NCBI GenBank assembly: GCA_022841825.1 | Contig: JALHQT010000011.1 | Location: 1-60,797 of the forward strand | Source of the DNA: Anaerolineae bacterium | Lineage (GTDB): Bacteria > Chloroflexota > Anaerolineae > Aggregatilineales > Phototrophicaceae | DNA length: 60,797 bases | Reading direction: 5' to 3' | Shown here: piece by piece, positions 25,672 through 33,488 of the stretch | Numbering within the stretch: the first letter of the stretch is position 1 | Layout of the letters: every line of letters begins with the position of its first letter | Made by a program: the position numbers and the translations under genes | Notes under the pieces: generated by a model | The model's input: the letters and a program-made list of their open reading frames with translations, nothing else | The model's database searches: none | What the model was told of the DNA's origin: nothing

Positions 25672-27387
25672 ATGTCATCCTTCTTTCACAAAAGCGCACT
25701 CACCACACTGCGCAATGCCTACAGTCGTTATGGGTCGTATCTCTCGATTGTCGAGCGTAGAGGTTCCTTATACCTCCAGAGTATGTATGGTGGTCGATGG
25801 AACGATGGCGAAGAATTATTCGAACTCACGGTGATCGACCGAGCCGGAACCCGCCTGCCGTTTCAGATCGAAATGCACCCTGAACGACTCGTGCTTGTCA
25901 GCGAAGTTGGCGGCGTCGTGTTTTGCGCGGTCGGCATCGACAGCGTGCTGGTGCGTGGGCAAGGTGTGGGGTTGCGCCTGATCCGCAAGACTGTGGAGCG
26001 CATGTTCGATTACGCCTTCTCGCCGGATGGGATGCGCTGGGAGGTCAATACCTTCGACGCAGACATCAAGGCAGGTCTAAGAAGCCAGCGCGGTACGCTC
26101 CGCGTTGATGCGCCCTGGGACAGAATTCACACAACCACCATCACAGCCGATTTTCTGCCGGATGAGCAGGGCATCAGCGAAGGGCAGATTCATCTGTACA
26201 CGAGTGTGTGGCGGCATGACGCGCGCACAGCGCTCAATCTTGAGGAAGCAGTTGCCCAAAATGCGCGCGATTTCGCGGGATGGCTGGATACTGCTCTACA
26301 AGTCCCGGAACGCTGGCGCATCGGACGAGAGACGGCTGCTTTAGTGCATTGGAGTTCAGTGGTTGCACCACAAGGTCACCTGCGCCGTCCAACAATGCTG
26401 ATGTCAAAGGACCTGATGAACCGAGCCTGGAGCTGGGACCACTGCTTCAACGCGCTGGCGCTGGCACGGCAGAATCCCTCGCTGGCATGGGATCAGTTTG
26501 CCCTCTTCTTCGACCATCAGGATGAACAGGGAGCACTGCCGGACTTTCTTGCAGATAGCTTATGCTCATTCTCGTTTTGCAAGCCACCTGTTCACGGCTG
26601 GACGCTACGCCATTTGATGCAAAGCCCGGGACTTGTTGACGACAATCGACTGCAAGAGATCTACACGCCGCTCGTGCGTTGGACGGACTGGTGGTTTACC
26701 TATCGTTGTGAGTCCGGCGACATTATCCCGAAGTACTTTCATGGCAACGACAGTGGGTGGGATAACGGCACAGCAACCGCCGATGGTCTTCCTGTGCAAA
26801 GCCCCGACCTGTGCGCGTATCTCATCGTGCAAATGGATGTTCTCGCAGAGATAGCGAGCAGTTTGGGCAAGCCAGAGGAAGCCGTTGCATGGACAAAGCG
26901 TGCGGACGAACTTCTGGTACGCATGATCGCCTACTTCTGGACAGGCGAGCGGTTTGTGGCGCGACATGCACTTACGGGCGCTAGGGTCAGCGGCGACAGT
27001 GCGCTGATGCTGGTGCCGCTGATCCTTGGCGAGCGTCTGCCCTCAAACATCCGTGAGCGATTGGTGCTGGAAGTCAGACGTTTCATGACCGAGTATGGTA
27101 TCCCCAGCGAACATCCCACCAGCCCCTATTTCGTGCCGGACGGCTACTGGAGCGGCGCGATCTGGGCACCCTATACCTACCAGATCGTCGATGGGCTGCT
27201 CGCCTGCGGTGAACGTGAACTTGCGCTCGAGGTCAGCCGCCGATTCTGCGAAATGGCGAACCGCAGCGGCATGGCGGAGAACTTTGACCCCTTTACAGGG
27301 AACGGGCTGAAGGACTCGGCATATACGTGGACTGCCAGCGTCTTTCTACTGCTGGGCAATCTGCTCTATCGAGAGGAAATGTCGTGA
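25672..27387 (+). CDS. GH63-like (alpha/alpha)6 glycosidase
   Basis: A 571-residue protein. An N-terminal beta domain to about 180 is followed by an (alpha/alpha)6 barrel with SWDHCFNALALARQNP near 258, DHQDEQGALPDFLADS, GNDSGWDNGTATADGLPVQS and YFVPDGYWSGAIWAPYTYQI. These segments match GH63/GH37-type enzymes such as bacterial alpha-glucosidases and mannosylglycerate hydrolases. The likely catalytic acids are the Asp in GNDSGWDNG and a later Glu, not firmly assigned. GGAG precedes either GTG at 25669 or ATG at 25672. Its stop overlaps the next gene's GTG start. Confidence 0.8.
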   Translation: MSSFFHKSALTTLRNAYSRYGSYLSIVERRGSLYLQSMYGGRWNDGEELFELTVIDRAGTRLPFQIEMHPERLVLVSEVGGVVFCAVGIDSVLVRGQGVGLRLIRKTVERMFDYAFSPDGMRWEVNTFDADIKAGLRSQRGTLRVDAPWDRIHTTTITADFLPDEQGISEGQIHLYTSVWRHDARTALNLEEAVAQNARDFAGWLDTALQVPERWRIGRETAALVHWSSVVAPQGHLRRPTMLMSKDLMNRAWSWDHCFNALALARQNPSLAWDQFALFFDHQDEQGALPDFLADSLCSFSFCKPPVHGWTLRHLMQSPGLVDDNRLQEIYTPLVRWTDWWFTYRCESGDIIPKYFHGNDSGWDNGTATADGLPVQSPDLCAYLIVQMDVLAEIASSLGKPEEAVAWTKRADELLVRMIAYFWTGERFVARHALTGARVSGDSALMLVPLILGERLPSNIRERLVLEVRRFMTEYGIPSEHPTSPYFVPDGYWSGAIWAPYTYQIVDGLLACGERELALEVSRRFCEMANRSGMAENFDPFTGNGLKDSAYTWTASVFLLLGNLLYREEMS

Positions 27388-29480
27388 CCCACATTGTGCT
27401 GCAAAATGCGACACTGCGCCTGATACTTGATCCGGGCAGCGGCGCACTGGTAGGACTGACATCGGCGGATGGGCGTTGGGAGATTCTCAATCGTCCGCAC
27501 CTGGGGCTGTCGTTCTACCTGCTGATGCCGCTCCCAGACCGGCGCAACAATCCGGTCTATGGCGAAAAGCAGTCTGCACCAATGGTCGCCGTCTCCCCAG
27601 ATGGCACGGCGGCGCGCTTCACCTGGAATGGTGTCACCTCTGAGTTCGGCGGGCAGCATGATGTCACGGTCACGATCGATATCCGGCTGACGGAGCGGCA
27701 GGCGGTCTACAGCATGACGCTCGAAAATCGCTCCGACCTAATCATCGAGAGCGCCTACTGCCCGTATCTGGGTGATGTCCAGCGCCCGTCGGGTGCCGAG
27801 TGGTTCAAGACCTTCATCTATCGCTATGCTGCCGCTCATGAAGGCAACCTCTTCCCCGTGTTCGACAACATGCGCGGCTATTTCGGCGTCGATTATCCGA
27901 CTCTCCTCCCGGATTGGAACGCTGCCTCCGGCACGCCGATGACGCCCTACATCCTCTTGCGGGATGCAAAGCAGGGATTGTATGTCGGGGTCAACAGCGC
28001 CAGCACCGAGTTCGTCACCTGGCTGCTGGAACTCCGTCCGGGCTATGGCAGCTCGATTGACGAGCGCATCCCTGAAGGGTCGTCAATCAGCGGCAAGGAC
28101 ATCGCGACACGCTTTGCCGCCGCGCACATGCCCTACGTGAAGCCCGGCGAGACGCGCGAACTGACTCCGGTCGTGCTGGAAGTCTTCGAGGGCGGGTGGC
28201 AGCAGGGCGTCGATATTTACAGGCGCTGGCGCGATAGCTGGATGAAGCGCCCGCACATCCCTGAGTGGGCGCGTGAACCGCACGCCTGGCAGCAGCTCCA
28301 TATTAACTCTCCTGAGGATGAGCTGCGCATCCGCTTTGCGGATCTGCCAAAGGTTGCAGAGGAATGCGCGCGACACGGCGTGAAGGCGATTCAGCTTGTG
28401 GGCTGGAATGATGGCGGGCAGGACAGAGGCAATCCATCGCATGATCCCGATCCTCGACTGGGCACTTTTGAGGAACTCCGGCAGGCAATCGCAGACATCA
28501 AGGCGATGGGGGTTAAGCTGATCTTATTCTCCAAGTTCACCTGGGCTGACCGTGCGACCGAACGCTTTCGCAGCGACCTGATCCGACTGGCGATCAAGGA
28601 CCCCTACGGCGATTACTATATGCATGGCGGCTATCAGTATCAAACCATTACACAGCTTCTCAACATCAACACGAGACGTCTGATTCCCATGTGCTTCAGC
28701 AGCGAGGAATACCTGCGTGTGTGCGATGACGAGTTTCGCAAAATGGTGGAATTAGGGGCAGATGGCACGCTTTTCGACGAGTGCCTGCATCACATGCCAA
28801 CACTGTTGTGTTTCGATACGACGCATGGGCATCGCTACGGGATGCCGACTTTCGCCAACGACCGCAAGCTGATTGACAACTTCCATGCCATTAGCGATCC
28901 GGTAAACCCAGACTTTCTCTTCGTGGGCGAAGCCTGCTACGACTGGGAGATGGATACCTATCAGCTCTCGTATCACCGCAGCGAGGGCAAACAGCATATT
29001 CCGCTTTCGCGCTATATGCTGCCGGATGGCTTGTTCATGACGGCGGTCACGGGCTTTAACGACCGCAGCATGATCAACCAGTGCCTGCTCTATCGCTATA
29101 TCATCAGCTACGAGCCTTATAACTTCAAAGGTCGCTTAGAGGATTACCCGCTGACGCTCGCTTACGGCAAACAGATGGATGCCCTGCGCAGTGAACTGCG
29201 CGATTACTTCTGGGATGGCGACTTCCGCCATGAGATCGGCGCAGCGGTGACAGCGAATGGCGCACTGCATCATCCCTATTCCGTTTTTGTGAATCGAAAC
29301 AACGGCAAATCAGGCGTCGTCATTGCCAACTATGACGAGACTAGGGCAACAACCGTCCAGGTGCGGCTCGACAGCGGTGAAGTGCTGGATCGCTATCGTC
29401 TGGTCGATGATGCCGCATGGCGTTCGACTGCCGATGGAATCACCATTCCACCGCAATCGGCGGTCGTGGTGATTGAGTAA
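27384..29480 (+). CDS. DUF6259-like putative glycosidase
   Basis: A 698-residue protein starting at GTG 27384, which overlaps the preceding TGA, with GAGAGG upstream. An N-terminal beta-sandwich (to about 250) resembles galactose-mutarotase-like domains, the middle is a TIM-barrel-like region (VKAIQLVGWNDGGQDRGNPS, MGVKLILFSKFTWADR, GADGTLFDECLHH, FLFVGEACYDW), and a beta domain ends the protein. Asp/Glu in DGTLFDE and VGEACYD are candidate catalytic acids, as in clan GH-D enzymes. The family assignment is from memory and the activity is unknown. Its operon position shows it acts on the same imported glycan. Confidence 0.65.
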   Translation: MTHIVLQNATLRLILDPGSGALVGLTSADGRWEILNRPHLGLSFYLLMPLPDRRNNPVYGEKQSAPMVAVSPDGTAARFTWNGVTSEFGGQHDVTVTIDIRLTERQAVYSMTLENRSDLIIESAYCPYLGDVQRPSGAEWFKTFIYRYAAAHEGNLFPVFDNMRGYFGVDYPTLLPDWNAASGTPMTPYILLRDAKQGLYVGVNSASTEFVTWLLELRPGYGSSIDERIPEGSSISGKDIATRFAAAHMPYVKPGETRELTPVVLEVFEGGWQQGVDIYRRWRDSWMKRPHIPEWAREPHAWQQLHINSPEDELRIRFADLPKVAEECARHGVKAIQLVGWNDGGQDRGNPSHDPDPRLGTFEELRQAIADIKAMGVKLILFSKFTWADRATERFRSDLIRLAIKDPYGDYYMHGGYQYQTITQLLNINTRRLIPMCFSSEEYLRVCDDEFRKMVELGADGTLFDECLHHMPTLLCFDTTHGHRYGMPTFANDRKLIDNFHAISDPVNPDFLFVGEACYDWEMDTYQLSYHRSEGKQHIPLSRYMLPDGLFMTAVTGFNDRSMINQCLLYRYIISYEPYNFKGRLEDYPLTLAYGKQMDALRSELRDYFWDGDFRHEIGAAVTANGALHHPYSVFVNRNNGKSGVVIANYDETRATTVQVRLDSGEVLDRYRLVDDAAWRSTADGITIPPQSAVVVIE

Positions 29481-29489
29481 TGTCCAGTG

Positions 29490-29528
29490 TCAAAACATCA
29501 TCATGCTATAATGCCGGGCATCAAAACA
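29490..29528 (+). promoter_or_regulatory. Promoter and operator half-sites of the DeoR-family gene
   Basis: TCAAAACA occurs at 29490-29497 and again at 29521-29528, 31 bases apart, with TATAAT at 29507-29512 between them. The complement TGTTTTGA resembles the TGTTTTA core at the other promoters of the locus. A weak internal promoter under autoregulation is suggested. No good -35 was identified. Confidence 0.5.
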
Positions 29529-29552
29529 CCACGCTACTCAGGTCAACATCTC

Positions 29553-30323
29553 ATGATACCAGTTCAACGCCTGACCAGTATTCTTGAGGACATCAAATCC
29601 AATCGTGCAATCAGCGTCAGCGATCTGAGCCTGAAGTATGACGTGTCGGAAATGACTATCCGGCGCGACCTGAAGCAGCTTGAAGATCAGGGCTTGATCA
29701 CACGCACGCATGGGGGCGCGGTCCCTAACAATCGTGCGCTAGACGAGCTGCAATTTGGACAGAAGCAGGGCATTCACGAAGCGGAAAAGCGTCAGATCGC
29801 ACGCTACTCTGTGACACACTTCGTCTCTGAAGGCGACATTATCATTATGGAGGGCGGCACGACGGTGACAGGCATGGTCGCTCACATGGAGAGCTATCGC
29901 AATGTCACGGTCATGACCAACAGCCTGTTTACCTTGTTCGAGCTGCAAAAGATCGCGACAGGCAACACGATTATTTCGACGGGCGGTGTGTTGCGCGAGG
30001 TCTCCAACACACTTGTCGGTCCCATCGCCGAAAAGCATTTTTCAGAGCACCATGCGACTAAGGTGTTTCTCTCATCCACTGGCTGGACTGAAGCGACGGG
30101 CTTCACAGACCCCAACATGCTGGAAATTCAGGTCAAGAAGACCATGATCAAATCTGCACGGTCCATCATCATGCTGCTGGACTCCAGCAAGTTCGGGCTG
30201 GTTTCGCTCACCAGTTTTCTGGATGCCTTCGCGCCGGATGTCGTCATCACTGATCGCGGCATTCCCGACGACATCCGCAGCGCGTTTCTCAAGCATCAGG
30301 TAGATGTCCACATCGCAAGCTGA
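29553..30323 (+). CDS. DeoR-family transcriptional regulator
   Basis: A 256-residue regulator, normal for the family. ATG at 29553 is chosen since family similarity starts there (RLTSILEDIKSN) and an upstream GTG frame would translate the promoter region. The N-terminal HTH is VSDLSLKYDVSEMTIRRDLK, followed by RTHGGAV and a DeoRC sugar-phosphate-sensing domain with MEGGTTVTGM, TNSLFTL and ISTGGVLREVSNTLVGP. It is the last gene of the rightward operon and probably represses the divergent sugar promoters until a phosphorylated sugar accumulates. A 3' remnant of a paralogue lies at 12613-12689. Confidence 0.93.
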   Translation: MIPVQRLTSILEDIKSNRAISVSDLSLKYDVSEMTIRRDLKQLEDQGLITRTHGGAVPNNRALDELQFGQKQGIHEAEKRQIARYSVTHFVSEGDIIIMEGGTTVTGMVAHMESYRNVTVMTNSLFTLFELQKIATGNTIISTGGVLREVSNTLVGPIAEKHFSEHHATKVFLSSTGWTEATGFTDPNMLEIQVKKTMIKSARSIIMLLDSSKFGLVSLTSFLDAFAPDVVITDRGIPDDIRSAFLKHQVDVHIAS

Positions 30324-30329
30324 AGCGCG

Positions 30330-32135
30330 TTAACCTGACGATATCAGCGCCTCTGCTTGCTGACCCAGACGCCTGCCATCCAGGATTAGGTCAACGGCGA
30401 TGCGTGCGCGGTAGGTGCGAAAATCGGAAGCTATCACCATTGTCGTGGTCACCGCGACCGTCTCCTGCGGCGACATGCGGATGCCCTGGCTCACCAAGTC
30501 ATCTGGCAGCATGGCGATACCCTCCGGCACGATGAACCGCACATACGCCTCCACTGGATGGTCGTGGGGATTGGTGATTTCGATTTGCAGTCTTAGCGTG
30601 CTGCCCGGCGTAACCGTCGTTTGGTAAGGCAGAATGCGTGCGTAAACGTCGTCATTGGGGACGCCATCAACCAGCAAGTCGCGATGAAGCTGTGCCGTCG
30701 CCGCGCTTACCGCGTCGAGTTGATCGAAATATTCGGGCGTCGTCCACTTCGGCAGCCAATGCCCAGTGAGGATCAGGGCGGGGTTCAGGCGACGATAGAG
30801 CGCAGCGCTGCGAACGAAATCATCCGCCTCAAAGCGATTGGCATAGACGTAGTTCGGATCAGGTGTTTCGTTGTCTTGATACTGATCGCCTGTGATCATC
30901 ACACGCTTGCCATCGACTTCCAACGCAATAGCGACGGCGTAGCGCGTATGCCCTGGCAGCGCATAGAGTGTGAGCGTGTATTCCTCCCAGGCTATAGGTG
31001 TTTCCAGCGGCAGACGTCGATCCACCGTGATCGGCTCGTACCACAGGCATGGAAGATCGTAACGCTTCGGCTCTACCAGGATGTCTGCGAAAGACTCTGC
31101 TGCCCAAACCTGCGCACCTTCGAGGCGACGCAAGACATTGAAGCCAGCGACATGATCATCGTGATAATGCGTTGGGATGACCACATCGATGGCGGTGATA
31201 TTGAAGTCGCGCTTAAGGGCGGGCAGGCTGTACGCCAAGGGGCGACGCGAGGACACGTCTGTGCCAGACGGGAAGCCTGTGAACATATCATAGCCAAAGT
31301 CGAACATCAGAGCGGTGCCACGTTCAGATAACAGAACGAAGGTATTGGCGACCGACAGCCAGTGGTGGAGCAGGTGGGGTGTAATCTGGCGGTAGGGATG
31401 TTGATGATGGTTTAGCATCTCGTCGTGCATGGGTACATGGCGTAAGCGCAGGAGTTGTGTCATGCGGTCGATGAGCAGTTCCATCGCTCTGCGCGGCTCA
31501 CACAAGGGTTCTCGATGGGTGGGGAGCAGCATTTCGAGCGGACGCTCAGCGAGGTTGCGCAGCGAAAGAATACTCGCGGCGACCCCTTCCAGACCATTGT
31601 ACGACCACTGAGTTGCTGCCATGCTCCAGACCTTGCCCGGTTCGGCAATCAGATCGCCACTGAAGGCAACCCGCTTGCCATCGACCACAGAGATTAGCGT
31701 GATAGAGCCAGTTGTATGCCCTGGCGTGGGGATAACCTCGAACCTCTGATCGCCAACACTCTGCCATGTGTAGTCTTCGAGAGTCCCCGCGATGGGCACA
31801 GGGTTCAACAGGCTAAAGCGATCCTGCCGGACATCGTAATTGTCGTCGATGCTGCGTGCCTGCCAGTGCTTATCGACGTTTGCGAACAAATCGCGTTCGA
31901 AATGAGGTACGTAGATCGGGATGCCCGCCTCCACCGCTCGCACCAGCCCCTGCACGACATCGCGGTGATGGTGCGTCATCAGCACTGCAAGGACACGACT
32001 GACGCCAATCGCTCCTAAATGTTCCAGAACGTCGCCGCTGCCGAATTCGACGATGACGGCGTTTGAGCCGTCCCGGATCACATACACGTTGCAGGTGTCC
32101 CGGAACAGGAAGAGATTTTGACTGATCTGCTGCAT
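30330..32135 (-). CDS. Tandem metallo-beta-lactamase-fold hydrolase with C-terminal Ig-like domain
   Basis: A 601-residue protein with two complete MBL folds. The first (about 1-225) has THHHRDV at 54-60, so the HxHxDH motif lacks its last His, plus TPGHTTGS and SGDLIAE. The second (about 260-500) has the full motif H323-x-H325-x-D327-H328 in THYHDDH, then LPGHTRYAV and ITGDQY. Residues from about 515 form an Ig-like domain (TPGSTLRLQIEITNPHDHPV). There is no signal peptide. It is the last gene of the GH78/sulfatase operon. The substrate is unknown; lactonase, sulfatase-like or phosphodiester activity are all possible. Confidence 0.8.
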   Translation of the reverse strand: MQQISQNLFLFRDTCNVYVIRDGSNAVIVEFGSGDVLEHLGAIGVSRVLAVLMTHHHRDVVQGLVRAVEAGIPIYVPHFERDLFANVDKHWQARSIDDNYDVRQDRFSLLNPVPIAGTLEDYTWQSVGDQRFEVIPTPGHTTGSITLISVVDGKRVAFSGDLIAEPGKVWSMAATQWSYNGLEGVAASILSLRNLAERPLEMLLPTHREPLCEPRRAMELLIDRMTQLLRLRHVPMHDEMLNHHQHPYRQITPHLLHHWLSVANTFVLLSERGTALMFDFGYDMFTGFPSGTDVSSRRPLAYSLPALKRDFNITAIDVVIPTHYHDDHVAGFNVLRRLEGAQVWAAESFADILVEPKRYDLPCLWYEPITVDRRLPLETPIAWEEYTLTLYALPGHTRYAVAIALEVDGKRVMITGDQYQDNETPDPNYVYANRFEADDFVRSAALYRRLNPALILTGHWLPKWTTPEYFDQLDAVSAATAQLHRDLLVDGVPNDDVYARILPYQTTVTPGSTLRLQIEITNPHDHPVEAYVRFIVPEGIAMLPDDLVSQGIRMSPQETVAVTTTMVIASDFRTYRARIAVDLILDGRRLGQQAEALISSG

Positions 32136-32147
32136 AGGTTTGCCTTC

Positions 32148-33488
32148 CTAATCATCGAGTCGGAGGAGTGTAAAGGTATCTTTCGTATCGTCGATCCACT
32201 GCCGCAGGCGGTCATGAAGAAGCCGTCGCTGCCGCGCAAAACCCGTGTTGTGTGCCAAATTGACCCATTCGTACGGATCAGTCTTTAGATCAAACATGAG
32301 CCAAGGCTGACCCTCCAGCACAACATACTTCCATCCGTCCCGCGTGACCACCCCACGCCAAGCCCGGTCAACGCTGTCGGGATGAAGAGTCGGGATGGGG
32401 ATTTGCAGGTAAGCAGAGTCGGGGTACGAAGGTACTTCAGGCTTCAACAGGCGATAGGCTGAATAGTCTGTTCCTTCCATCCATTCGGGCGGCGTGACCC
32501 CGCACAACCCCAGGCTGGTTGGCGCAATATCGACATGATTTATCAGCAGGGGAAGAAAGTCCTGATCATGTCCATACTGAGGCAGATGCCCTCCCATGAT
32601 GAAGGGGACGCGAATGGCTTCTTCCCAGGGCGAAACTTTGAAGAACTGTCCGTGCGAGCCGTGCATGTCACCATGATCAGAGAAGAAGACGATGTGCGTC
32701 TTGTGCGCCAGCTTCAGTTCATCGAGCGCTGAGCGCACCCGTCCTAGGTTCCAATCGAGATTTTCGATCATCGCGTAATAGCCAGCGAGATCGCGCCCCG
32801 CGCGCTGGCGCACCCAATCGATTTGCGGAACGTTCGCCCGATAGATGATCTCACCCGGGGTATGACGCTCCATCCATTCGGGTGGCGCAACGTAGGGATT
32901 ATGGGGTGTCTGCACGGAGAGTACGGCGAAGAAAGGACGCTCGGTCTTGTCTTCGCGCAGGTATTGGATGAAAAGGTCAGTCAGCGCATCTGGTTCATAG
33001 CCTGATAATCGAAAGTGAAAAGCATCTGCACCTTCCCCGCCATGCACCCAGGAGTCCCATTGGCTGTTGTTGTTCTCATAGCCTACCCAGGTATCAAACC
33101 CTCCACGGCGCTGGGGAGGAACGATATGCATAGCGGCGCGCTTACCCGACTCTTCCTTGAATCCATCCAGATGCCACTTGCCGAAATAGGCGGTCTTGTA
33201 GCCTGCCTCTCGAAAGGCTTGAGCGATAGTCGGTTGACCATCCGGGAGCGGATACTGATGACCGGGGATGGCGTGATGAGGGTAACGACCCGTGATCAAC
33301 GAACCGCGAAATGGGCTGCATAGCGGCGCACCCGCCACTGCCGCTGTTGAAGTGATGCCTTCAGCGGCAAGGCGGTCGATGTTCGGGGTATGGACGTTGG
33401 GATCACCGGCGAAGCCCAGCGCCTGGTAGCGGAGCTGGTCGCCGAAGAACCAGATGATGTTCGGACGCTCACTGTTCGGTTCCGTCAT
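32148..33488 (-). CDS. Formylglycine-dependent sulfatase
   Basis: A 446-residue sulfatase. The metal site DQLR follows NIIWFFG near the start and the activation motif is C57-S-P59-F-R61 (APLCSPFRGSLITGRYP). Later conserved segments are GKWHLDG, FFAVLSVQTPHNPY and FFSDHGDMHGSHGQFFK. The Cys must be oxidised to formylglycine; no maturase gene is in the window. ATG at 33488 overlaps the stop of the upstream glycosidase gene by four bases. No signal peptide is seen, so it probably desulfates oligosaccharides in the cytoplasm. Confidence 0.93.
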   Translation of the reverse strand: MTEPNSERPNIIWFFGDQLRYQALGFAGDPNVHTPNIDRLAAEGITSTAAVAGAPLCSPFRGSLITGRYPHHAIPGHQYPLPDGQPTIAQAFREAGYKTAYFGKWHLDGFKEESGKRAAMHIVPPQRRGGFDTWVGYENNNSQWDSWVHGGEGADAFHFRLSGYEPDALTDLFIQYLREDKTERPFFAVLSVQTPHNPYVAPPEWMERHTPGEIIYRANVPQIDWVRQRAGRDLAGYYAMIENLDWNLGRVRSALDELKLAHKTHIVFFSDHGDMHGSHGQFFKVSPWEEAIRVPFIMGGHLPQYGHDQDFLPLLINHVDIAPTSLGLCGVTPPEWMEGTDYSAYRLLKPEVPSYPDSAYLQIPIPTLHPDSVDRAWRGVVTRDGWKYVVLEGQPWLMFDLKTDPYEWVNLAHNTGFARQRRLLHDRLRQWIDDTKDTFTLLRLDD

